Position numbers and translations under genes: made by a program. A stretch of DNA of 9,530 nucleotides from Opitutales bacterium (GTDB lineage Bacteria > Verrucomicrobiota > Verrucomicrobiae > Opitutales > CAG-312), in assembly GCA_017623955.1 (NCBI GenBank), contig JAGAOA010000134.1, forward strand, positions 1-9,530, in the 5' to 3' direction. The stretch's first letter is position 1; each line of letters opens with the position of its first letter. The notes beneath the pieces were generated by a model. It saw only the letters and a program-made list of their open reading frames with translations. It was not told the origin of the DNA and searched no databases. Positions 1 through 6,843 of this stretch are shown here, in pieces.

Positions 1-2
1 AA

Positions 3-863
3 GAAATAAAATCTCTTTATGCACTATTTGTTCCAGCATTGATAGGTGCTGCGGTCGTGCAATTAAACATTTTCATCTCTAAACTTTTAGCATTTAATCT
101 CAACGATAGTGCAACCCCTGCCTTGTATATTTCTAGCAGAATTTTAGAATTTCCATTGGGTGTTTTCAGTATAGCAATAGCAACCGTATATTTTCCACGC
201 TTGGCAAAATTGACAGCACAAAAACGAGTAGAAGATTTTAGAAAAGAATATGATGATGGCTTAATAGCATCGATGGCAATATCAATTCCAGCTATGTTTG
301 GAATAATTGTTTTGGCAAAAGATATATTAGGGCTTCTCTTCCAATGGGGATTATTTAGCATAAAAGATGTCGATATATGCTTGCCTATATTGATAGTTTC
401 CGTTGTTGGATTACCGTTTTTCGCCTTCACAACGTACGCAACACGTGGCTTTCATTCAAATAGTGATACTAAAACTCCCGTAAAAATATCGTATATAGCA
501 ATATTATTAAACATACTATTTTCAATATTGCTTATGTTTAAATTCGAAGCGGTTGGCCTTGCCGCTGCAAACGTGTTTGCTGCAATCTTCACCTCTATTG
601 CATTGCACTTTAAATTGAAAGAAAAATATGGTGCAAAACGTATCTATGTAGATATCTTAAAAATAATTGTGGCTTCACTTATAATGACAATGGCGAGTTA
701 TTTTATGCGCTATGCTTTTGCAAAATATTTTGATGGCAAATTACTATCAACTTTAGCCTGTTGTATAGTAATTCCACTGGAAACAGTAATATATTTAGTG
801 ATGTTAAAAGTTTTAAAATTTCAAAAGCTCAGTGAGCTAAAAAAATTACTTAGACATAAATGA
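3..863 (+). CDS. murJ: MurJ lipid II flippase, C-terminal part (cut by window start)
   Basis: MurJ (MviN family) is the inner-membrane flippase that moves the peptidoglycan precursor lipid II to the periplasmic face. The reading frame is open from base 3 (reading EIKSLYALFVPALIG...) with no start of its own, so this is the last ~286 residues of a protein normally about 500-530 long. It is strongly hydrophobic, with about six or seven membrane stretches, as expected for the second half of the 14-helix family. The family block SSRILEFPLG (bases ~132-161) keeps the Arg and Glu that correspond to essential R270 and E273 of E. coli MurJ. FHSNSDTKTPVKIS matches the conserved 'F.S..D.KTPVKI' loop. 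The TGA stop overlaps the hemE start as ATGA, so translation of the two is probably coupled. The family call is firm; only the N-terminal half is unseen. Confidence 0.93.
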   Translation, partial: EIKSLYALFVPALIGAAVVQLNIFISKLLAFNLNDSATPALYISSRILEFPLGVFSIAIATVYFPRLAKLTAQKRVEDFRKEYDDGLIASMAISIPAMFGIIVLAKDILGLLFQWGLFSIKDVDICLPILIVSVVGLPFFAFTTYATRGFHSNSDTKTPVKISYIAILLNILFSILLMFKFEAVGLAAANVFAAIFTSIALHFKLKEKYGAKRIYVDILKIIVASLIMTMASYFMRYAFAKYFDGKLLSTLACCIVIPLETVIYLVMLKVLKFQKLSELKKLLRHK

Positions 864-1891
864 TGAATTCTCGAGAACTTTTCAAAGCAACAGTAAGAGG
901 AGAAAATACACCAAGACCTCCAATGTGGGTAATGCGTCAAGCTGGTCGTTTTCTTCCAGAATATCGCGACTTAAAAAAATCATATACCTTTACTGAAATA
1001 GTACAAAATCCAGAACTCGCAGTCGAAGCCACTCTGCAACCTATTAGACGTTTCGACTTTGATTGTGCTATAATTTTTTCAGATATCCTAGTAGTAGCAG
1101 AAGCACTAGGATTTGAATATCAATTTAAAGATACAGGTGGAATTCGTCTCTTAAAGTCAGTCTCAAATCAAAGTGATATCATAGAAATGAAAGCTCGCTT
1201 AGATGAAGTATGCGTACATTTGCAATACGTAGAGAAAGCCCTAACTATACTTCGTAACGAGCTTCCCCATAAAGCGGTTTATGGTTTTTGTGGAGCTCCT
1301 TGGACTCTAGCTTGTTATTTAGTTCAAGGCGAAAATGTCGCTGGTTTCCCAAAACTATTGCAGTTTAAAAAAGATAGACCTGATTTATTCGAACAAATGA
1401 TGGATGTATTAACACAAGCATCCGCAAAATATGCACAAATGCAAGTTGAAACAGGAATTGACGCTTTTCAAATTTTCGACTCACATGCAGGACTATCACA
1501 AAACAACGATTATTATAATATCTCGGGTAAATGGATTTCTAAAATAGTTGACTCTATACGTAACAAAGTAGTTTCAGTAGTTTTTGCAAACGAGATGTCA
1601 AATAGACTTTCTGAAGCCATAAAATGTGGAGCCGATTTCTATTCATTAGATGCAACATCTAAACTTTCCCAAATTCGCAAAAATTTCGATGTCGGACTTC
1701 AAGGTAACTTACCACCAGACATTTTAAGCAATGCAACCCCACAAGAAGTATCGCGTGCAACAAGAGATGTTATAGAAGATATGTTACCGTATAAACGCCA
1801 TATCTTTAATCTTGCGCATGGAATAAAACCTAATGCAAAGCTTGAAAATGTAGAAGCAATGTGTCAAGCTATCAAAGGTTATAAAGAATGA
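860..1891 (+). CDS. hemE: Uroporphyrinogen decarboxylase
   Basis: Cytosolic enzyme that removes four carboxyl groups from uroporphyrinogen III to give coproporphyrinogen III in haem synthesis. The 343 residues match the family length. Key blocks are present: RPPMWVMRQAGRFLPEYR near the N-terminus with substrate-binding arginines R26, R30 and R36; FSDI with the central Asp75; CYLVQG with Tyr153; DSHAG (207-211) with Ser208; and His320 in FNLAHG. These correspond to the active-site Arg, Asp, Tyr, Ser and His of characterised UROD proteins. Oddities: the usual QGNLDP is QGNLPP (281-286), the usual NLGHG is NLAHG, and the usual lDW(T) segment is SLDAT. The start is ATGATG, so initiation at 860 or 863 is possible; the first overlaps the murJ stop and no good Shine-Dalgarno is visible, suggesting translational coupling. 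The TGA stop overlaps the hemN ATG. Confidence 0.95.
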   Translation: MMNSRELFKATVRGENTPRPPMWVMRQAGRFLPEYRDLKKSYTFTEIVQNPELAVEATLQPIRRFDFDCAIIFSDILVVAEALGFEYQFKDTGGIRLLKSVSNQSDIIEMKARLDEVCVHLQYVEKALTILRNELPHKAVYGFCGAPWTLACYLVQGENVAGFPKLLQFKKDRPDLFEQMMDVLTQASAKYAQMQVETGIDAFQIFDSHAGLSQNNDYYNISGKWISKIVDSIRNKVVSVVFANEMSNRLSEAIKCGADFYSLDATSKLSQIRKNFDVGLQGNLPPDILSNATPQEVSRATRDVIEDMLPYKRHIFNLAHGIKPNAKLENVEAMCQAIKGYKE

Positions 1892-3219
1892 ATATAAAAA
1901 ATTTAATTTCCAAATACGCTACATCAGGACCCCGATATACATCGTATCCTACGGCACTGCATTTTTCTCCCAAAACAGATAAATCAAAACTAACACAACT
2001 TGCCATAGGCGATTTACCTGCATCGTTGTATATTCATATACCATTCTGCAAAAGTCTTTGTTGGTTCTGCGGTTGTTCTTCTAGTGTGTGTAGCGATTTA
2101 AAAAAAATCGATACCTATATTTCATTGCTTGAACGCGAACTTGAACTGTGGCGAGACTTTGGCATGAGCAAACGCCCCCTACGTCAAATTCATTTTGGAG
2201 GCGGAACTCCAAATTTGATGACTCCCGAACAAATTCTTCGAGTAGGACAAATCATCAAAAAATATTTCATACTTACCCACGATGCAGAAATATCTTGTGA
2301 ATTCGACCCAAGAACTCTGACAGAACAAAAAGCCGATGCCTTTATAGCAATAGGCTTAAATAGAGTATCAATGGGTATACAAGATACAAACATTGATGTT
2401 CAAAAAGCAATTAACCGCCTTCAACCACAAGAACTCAACAAACGTTTTATAGACTATTTTAGAAGTTGCGGTATAGCTAGTATAAATACCGATATAATAT
2501 ATGGCTTGCCATTACAAACTACACATTCTTTTTCACAAACGCTAAACGATTTGATGCAATTAAATCCAGATAGAATAGCTCTATTTGGATACGCACATGT
2601 TCCATGGGTTAAACCATCCCAAAAGATATTAGAACAGCATAAAATACCCTCATCCGACAACAAAGTTGAGCTTTTCATAACTGCAATGAATTTCTTTAAA
2701 AACGCAGGTTATGAATACATAGGATTAGATCACTTTGCAAAGCCAAACGATACTTTGATAACCGCTAGAAAAAATGGAACTCTTCATAGAAATTTCCAAG
2801 GTTATAGTACATTGGCAGGACTAGATACATTTGCCATTGGCTTGACGTCAATTTCCGAAACAAAAATTTCATATCGCCAAAATCATAAAGATATGAATGC
2901 CTACATAGACACCCTAAATAAAGGTATTTTACCTATAGAACGTGGAATAATCTTGAACGCCGATGATATCGTACGACGAGCAATAATAATGGATATTATG
3001 TGTTCCTTAAAAGTTGTGTACAAAAATTATGGAGTAGATTTTAAAGTACTTTTTGCCGATGCATTATCTAATTTAAAACAATTCCAACAAGATAATCTTG
3101 TTGAGATTTACGATGATTATTTTGAAGTGACGCAACTTGGAAGAATATTCTTACGAAATATTGCAATGCTTTTCGACAATCGACTTTCAACATCACAACA
3201 ATATTCAAAAACCGTCTAA
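1888..3219 (+). CDS. hemN: Oxygen-independent coproporphyrinogen III oxidase (radical SAM)
   Basis: Oxidatively decarboxylates two propionate side chains of coproporphyrinogen III to give protoporphyrinogen IX, using S-adenosylmethionine and a 4Fe-4S cluster instead of oxygen. The 443 residues are close to E. coli HemN (457). The radical SAM motif IPFCKSLCWFCGC provides C54, C58 and C61 as cluster ligands. The additional C63 is characteristic of true HemN rather than HemW-like paralogues, as is the N-terminal SGPRYTSYPTA. GGGTP (104-108) is the SAM-binding glycine motif. Further HemN blocks are NTDIIYGLPLQT, PDRIALFGYAHVPW, YIGLDHFA, LHRNFQGY and the C-terminal RNIAMLFD. It directly follows the upstream pathway step hemE with an ATGA overlap; AAAGG about nine bases before the ATG could act as a weak ribosome binding site. 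The enzyme needs low oxygen, which supports an anaerobic lifestyle. A protoporphyrinogen oxidase and ferrochelatase must lie elsewhere if haem is completed. Confidence 0.96.
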   Translation: MNIKNLISKYATSGPRYTSYPTALHFSPKTDKSKLTQLAIGDLPASLYIHIPFCKSLCWFCGCSSSVCSDLKKIDTYISLLERELELWRDFGMSKRPLRQIHFGGGTPNLMTPEQILRVGQIIKKYFILTHDAEISCEFDPRTLTEQKADAFIAIGLNRVSMGIQDTNIDVQKAINRLQPQELNKRFIDYFRSCGIASINTDIIYGLPLQTTHSFSQTLNDLMQLNPDRIALFGYAHVPWVKPSQKILEQHKIPSSDNKVELFITAMNFFKNAGYEYIGLDHFAKPNDTLITARKNGTLHRNFQGYSTLAGLDTFAIGLTSISETKISYRQNHKDMNAYIDTLNKGILPIERGIILNADDIVRRAIIMDIMCSLKVVYKNYGVDFKVLFADALSNLKQFQQDNLVEIYDDYFEVTQLGRIFLRNIAMLFDNRLSTSQQYSKTV

Positions 3220-3222
3220 GCT

Positions 3223-3717
3223 ATGAAACTTTTTTTACTTCGCCATGCACAAGCAAAAGAAACCTTTCCTGACGAAGAAAGAGAACTTACAGATTATGGT
3301 ATTGAACAAATAATAAAACTTACAAATTCAGTATCGCACAATCTTTTCAGCGACACAGCACAACTTTGGCATAGTCCCTTTAAGCGAACAAAACAAACTG
3401 CAAATATTTTTGCACAAAACGTACATATAAATGCTCCAATACTTGAGTCATCAGAAATAACACCTTGTGCATATCCACAAGAAGTTGCGCGTATGATTGC
3501 AGGGCTTTCCTGTTTTGGAGCAGATTTATTGATAGTATCACACAATCCACTCTTGGAATCACTAGCAACAATTCTTTTGGGTAATAGTGACGGATACATT
3601 ACATTCAAAACATCAACGATAGCATGCTTATCAATGATGGAAGCTCCCAGTCTAGACAATAAATACGGACAATGGAGCCTTGAGTTTTTAATTTCACCAG
3701 AAATAATAAGCAAATAA
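3223..3717 (+). CDS. sixA: SixA-type phosphohistidine phosphatase (histidine phosphatase superfamily)
   Basis: Small cytosolic phosphatase of the histidine phosphatase (phosphoglycerate mutase-like) superfamily. The 164 residues match the short SixA branch. The catalytic motif LFLLRHAQAKE gives Arg7 and the phosphorylated His8. The second conserved arginine is R55 in SPFKRTKQTA, and the second catalytic histidine is H107 in IVSHNPLLESLATIL. In E. coli, SixA removes phosphate from phosphohistidines (ArcB HPt domain, and NPr of the nitrogen PTS); whether the substrate is the same here cannot be told. The gene starts three bases after the hemN stop with no clear Shine-Dalgarno, so it probably depends on the upstream operon for transcription and maybe for translation. 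It is the last gene of the plus-strand group and meets the next gene tail to tail. Confidence 0.85.
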   Translation: MKLFLLRHAQAKETFPDEERELTDYGIEQIIKLTNSVSHNLFSDTAQLWHSPFKRTKQTANIFAQNVHINAPILESSEITPCAYPQEVARMIAGLSCFGADLLIVSHNPLLESLATILLGNSDGYITFKTSTIACLSMMEAPSLDNKYGQWSLEFLISPEIISK

Positions 3718-3722
3718 AAAGC

Positions 3723-5201
3723 TTACTTGTACAATTCTAACGCTCGAGGAACAAAAGTATTTTCTTTTTCTTTATCTTCTTCCTTAGGCAAAGTCCAACC
3801 ACCACCGAGTGAAGAAATCAAAGCCACGCATGCTCTAAACTGATCGCCACGCAAACGGATTTGACTTCTTTCGTTTTCCAAAGCTAAACGTTGAGCGTCA
3901 CTTACAGAGAAGTAATCGACATAACCTTGATCATACTGTTTCTGAGTAAGTTCCTGAACCTTTAAAGAAGCTATTGTAACGTCTCTACGTTTTTCGTACT
4001 CACGTTTGAGATAATTTATCTCAGAAAGGGAACTTTCAACCTGTCCGATAGCATTTAAGATTGTAGCCTTATAATTTTCCAAAGCTTCTTTGTGAGTAGC
4101 CAATGCAACGCGTTTCTGAGCAATCAAACGTCCTGCTTGAAAAATTGGAATATAGACTTGTGGACTTACCCCCCAAGCAAACGAACTAGAATTTATAAGT
4201 TTTTCAATTCTATTTGCAGTTAAATCAGTGTTAGCCGATATCGACACAGTTGGGAAGAACGCTGCATACGCAGCACCAATTCTAGCGTTTGCAGCACACA
4301 CTTTGCGTTCGGCTTCAGCAATATCCGGACGTCTTTCTAATAATTGAGATGGTACAGCTTCTGGAAGTTTTGGCAATTTTTCTGACAAAGGCGAATCATT
4401 TAGAATTAATCCCGAAGGAGGCAACCCAATCAATATCGCCATTCTATTTTTCGATACCGCAATCTGACGTTCCAAAGTCGACAGTTGAGCAACAGCTTCA
4501 AACTCTTGTTGAAGAGCTCGTTGCAAATCTAGTTCGTTTGCGAAATCCAATTTTACACGTCTACGCACTAACTCAGTTTGTTGTTTTCTTACATCAATCG
4601 TTCTCAATAACAAATCTACTTCTGCTATATATTGGCGAATAGTAAAATATTCAACAGCCACTTGCGATTGCAACGAAAGCATCAAATTATTATACGCATA
4701 TAATTGAGCTTCTGCATCGGCTATATCAGCTTCTATGATTCGTTGAACTCTGCCAAAGAAATCCAAATCCCAAGTGAATCCCATACCAAGCAACCATTTA
4801 TCGTAAGTACTTGAAGATTTCAAGTTGTGCGAACGTTCAGCTTTTGAATAGCTACCATTACCATTTGCTTGTGGATATAAATCTGCGGCATCAATTCTAA
4901 CAGCTTCGCGTGCTTTTTCAATTTTGTAGAAAGCTGCAGCCAGAGTAGGAGAATTATCCTTACAAAGTTTGAGCAAGTCATTTAAGACTTCATCGTTGAA
5001 AACCTCCCACCAATTGCCCTTTGGTAGTTTATCTGCTGGAGTTGCATTTTTCCATAAATTCTCATCTCTATAAAAGTGTTCTTCACTAATATCAGATATA
5101 GATAAATCTATTGCAGGATCCGTATAATCTGGACCAACCGCGCATCCTACAAATATAACAGCTACTAAAAAAATTAAAATATTGTTCAAATACCTCATCA
5201 T
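3723..5201 (-). CDS. Outer-membrane efflux lipoprotein, NodT/TolC family
   Basis: Predicted outer-membrane channel lipoprotein of the NodT (OprM/CusC-like) branch of TolC, the exit duct of tripartite efflux or type I export systems. The open frame reaches back to a TTG at 5249, but I choose the ATG ATG pair at 5199-5201/5196-5198. From there the protein is 492 residues and begins with a textbook signal: MMRY, a hydrophobic run ILIFLVAVIF, then the lipobox FVGC with Cys20. The mature N-terminus CAVGPDYTDP is typical of this family, and Ala at +2 agrees with outer-membrane sorting. Two OEP repeats follow, with the hallmarks LLERRPDIAEAER, NARIGAAYAAFFPTVSI, YIPIFQAGRL and, near the C-terminus, LGGGW (465-469). 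Long charged stretches between them should form the coiled-coil barrel. The usual membrane-fusion and pump genes are not beside it here, so the transported substrate is unknown. An AAAAGGG lies about 20 bases before the ATG, too far for a normal ribosome site. Confidence 0.92.
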   Translation of the reverse strand: MMRYLNNILIFLVAVIFVGCAVGPDYTDPAIDLSISDISEEHFYRDENLWKNATPADKLPKGNWWEVFNDEVLNDLLKLCKDNSPTLAAAFYKIEKAREAVRIDAADLYPQANGNGSYSKAERSHNLKSSSTYDKWLLGMGFTWDLDFFGRVQRIIEADIADAEAQLYAYNNLMLSLQSQVAVEYFTIRQYIAEVDLLLRTIDVRKQQTELVRRRVKLDFANELDLQRALQQEFEAVAQLSTLERQIAVSKNRMAILIGLPPSGLILNDSPLSEKLPKLPEAVPSQLLERRPDIAEAERKVCAANARIGAAYAAFFPTVSISANTDLTANRIEKLINSSSFAWGVSPQVYIPIFQAGRLIAQKRVALATHKEALENYKATILNAIGQVESSLSEINYLKREYEKRRDVTIASLKVQELTQKQYDQGYVDYFSVSDAQRLALENERSQIRLRGDQFRACVALISSLGGGWTLPKEEDKEKENTFVPRALELYK

Positions 5202-5332
5202 TAATAAATACTTAGTGAAACCCTTTTGAAATCGTCGTAGATATAACAAAATTTCAACGCAAATAAATTTTCATATTATTACAAATAAATCAAAACAAAA
5301 TTTCAATTTTTTTTAATAAAATCACAAAATAA
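5202..5332 (-). promoter_or_regulatory. AT-rich leader of the efflux lipoprotein gene
   Basis: This 131-base stretch between the lipoprotein start and the neighbouring operon's terminator must hold the promoter of the lipoprotein gene, because transcription from the right is blocked by the hairpin at 5333-5366. It is extremely A/T rich and contains TTTATTTG twice and TTGAAATTTTG twice on the minus strand. Weak -10-like matches (TAATAT, TATGAA) are present around 5270-5278, and TTGTTT lies 17 bases upstream of TATGAA, but none is convincing enough to name a promoter position. Basis: the location is inferred; the repeats are seen directly. Confidence 0.35.
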
Positions 5333-5366
5333 AAGCGGTTTTGTCTACAATTTAACAAAACCGCTT
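5333..5366 (-). terminator. Rho-independent terminator of the redox operon
   Basis: A perfect 12-base-pair inverted repeat: AAGCGGTTTTGT (5333-5344) and ACAAAACCGCTT (5355-5366), with a 10-base loop. Read on the minus strand, the hairpin lies about 30 bases after the TAG stop of the NfnB-like gene and is followed by TTATTTTGTGATTTTATT, a T-rich tail. On the plus strand the bases after the stem (AGATATGTAG) are not T-rich, so it is directional for the minus-strand operon. Confidence 0.88.
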
Positions 5367-5398
5367 AGATATGTAGCCAAGTTATAACACTTCAACAT

Positions 5399-6823
5399 CT
5401 ACATAAGAGGTTCCCCACGTAGATATTTATTCATTGAAACAGCAGCCTTTTTAGCTTGTCCCATAGCACTGATAACAGTTGCAGCACCGCTTACAACGTC
5501 TCCACCAGCAAATACGCCCTCCATTGAAGTCTGTAAAGTATCTGGATTTACTTCTAGAGTTCCCTTCTTAGTTGTCTTCAAATTTTTACACGTCATTGGG
5601 ATTAGCGGATTTGGACGATTACCAATCGAAACAACAATAGCGTCGCACTCAATTACAAAATTGCTATTGGGAATTTCAACAACACTCTGCCTACCCGAAG
5701 CATCAGCCTCGCCCAACTGCATTTTCGAGCATTCCAAGCCGACAACTTTTCCATTTTCGTCAGCAATTACACGTTTGGGTGCAGTCAAAAGTTGAAAATC
5801 TACACCTTCTTGTTCTGCGTGATGTACTTCTTCAGCTCTAGCAGGCATCTGTTCTCTAGCACGACGATATACCAGTGTCGATTTTGCACCGGCACGCAAT
5901 GCAGTTCTAGCAGAGTCCATAGCTACATTTCCACCGCCAATAGTAATGATGTGTTTCGCCTTAATTGGAGTTGTTCCATAAACTGGGAATTGATAAGCTT
6001 TCATTAAGTTGAAACGTGTTAGGAATTCGTTTGCCGAAAAAACGCCTACACTATTTTCGCCTTCAATACCCATAAAGTTTGGAAGTCCAGCTCCCGAGCC
6101 GATAAAAATAGCATCAAAGCCATTAGACTTTAGTTCGTCAACCGATTCCATCTGTCCAATCAAGTGATTTAAGTGTATTTTCACTCCTAAACTCTTTAGT
6201 GTATCAATTTCGTGAACTACAATTTCCTTTGGCAATCGGAATTGAGGAATACCATACATAAGCACACCGCCTGGATAATGCAATCCCTCAAAAATTTCAA
6301 CCGAATGTCCAGCCAAAGCCATTTCTAAGGCGGCAGTAATACCAGCAGGTCCACAACCAATTATAGCCACTTTTTTGCCAGTTGGTTCTGCTTTTTCTGG
6401 AATTTTCTCAAGATTATTTTCGCGAACATAATCAGCTGCGAAACGTTCCAAAGCGCCAATAGCCACAGGTTTAGAACGAATACCCAAAATACACGAACCT
6501 TCGCATTGTAATTCTTGCGGACATACACGACCACATACAGCCGACAACGCACTTTGTTTTTTCAATTTGCTTGCAGCCTCTTGAATATCTCCCCTAGCGA
6601 TAGAATCTATGAAATCTGGAATATTTATATTTACCGGACACGCCGCAACGCAACGTGGCTTAGGACAACGCAAACATCTTGTAGCTTCAGCCATTGCTAC
6701 TTCAAGCGGAAACCCTTTAGGAACTTCTTCAAAGTTTGTTGCACGCTTTTTGGGATTTTGCTCGGGCATTGCGTGTCTTGGCAAGCCAGATGCTTTTAAT
6801 TTTCTTTCAGTATTTTCTGCCAT
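5399..6823 (-). CDS. NADPH-binding iron-sulfur flavoprotein, NfnB/GltD family
   Basis: 474-residue cytosolic flavoprotein of the glutamate synthase small-subunit family, closest by motif to NfnB, the NADPH-oxidising subunit of NADH-dependent ferredoxin:NADP+ oxidoreductase. N-terminal iron-sulfur domain: C50, C53, C58, C62 (RCLRCPKPRCVAACPV) and C97, C101, C107, C111 (CGRVCPQELQCEGSC). FAD-binding GCGPAG at 156-161, NADPH-binding GGGNVAMDSAR at 296-306 with the following VYRRAREQMPAR (R320 and R321 suited to the 2'-phosphate), and the second FAD motif AGGDVVSGAATV near 439-450. An automatic annotation may call it GltA/GltD, but no glutamate synthase large subunit is adjacent; instead an NfnA-like module is encoded just upstream, which favours an Nfn-type role. 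It starts 20 bases after the upstream stop behind a good ribosome site. In Nfn the FAD of this subunit is the bifurcation site; whether that holds here is inference. Confidence 0.9.
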   Translation of the reverse strand: MAENTERKLKASGLPRHAMPEQNPKKRATNFEEVPKGFPLEVAMAEATRCLRCPKPRCVAACPVNINIPDFIDSIARGDIQEAASKLKKQSALSAVCGRVCPQELQCEGSCILGIRSKPVAIGALERFAADYVRENNLEKIPEKAEPTGKKVAIIGCGPAGITAALEMALAGHSVEIFEGLHYPGGVLMYGIPQFRLPKEIVVHEIDTLKSLGVKIHLNHLIGQMESVDELKSNGFDAIFIGSGAGLPNFMGIEGENSVGVFSANEFLTRFNLMKAYQFPVYGTTPIKAKHIITIGGGNVAMDSARTALRAGAKSTLVYRRAREQMPARAEEVHHAEQEGVDFQLLTAPKRVIADENGKVVGLECSKMQLGEADASGRQSVVEIPNSNFVIECDAIVVSIGNRPNPLIPMTCKNLKTTKKGTLEVNPDTLQTSMEGVFAGGDVVSGAATVISAMGQAKKAAVSMNKYLRGEPLM

Positions 6824-6831
6824 TTCAAATA

Positions 6832-6840
6832 CCTTTTCCT
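6832..6840 (-). promoter_or_regulatory. Ribosome binding site of the NfnB-like gene
   Basis: Minus strand reads AGGAAAAGG, then eight bases, then the ATG at 6823. This is the clearest Shine-Dalgarno-like site in the window and fixes the start of the NfnB-like gene. Most other genes here start without one, through stop/start overlap or in A/T-rich leaders. Confidence 0.7.
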
Positions 6841-6843
6841 AAA

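Noticed and set aside
17..430. Open frame of 137 codons on the minus strand
   Set aside because: Lies antisense within murJ, whose frame has clear family motifs; the product has no recognisable domain.
3294..3713. Open frame of 139 codons on the minus strand
   Set aside because: Antisense to sixA, whose catalytic motifs are intact in the plus frame; no recognisable features.
4289..4642. Open frame of 117 codons on the plus strand
   Set aside because: Antisense inside the NodT-type gene; no domain and no ribosome site.
5202..5249. Longer N-terminus of the efflux lipoprotein starting at a TTG at 5249
   Set aside because: The ATG at 5201 gives a normal-length lipoprotein signal ending in FVGC; the extension would place 16 extra residues before it.
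5399..6823. Glutamate synthase small subunit (GltD) as the role of the NfnB-like protein
   Set aside because: The family is shared, but no large subunit is adjacent, and an NfnA-like module is encoded in the same operon.
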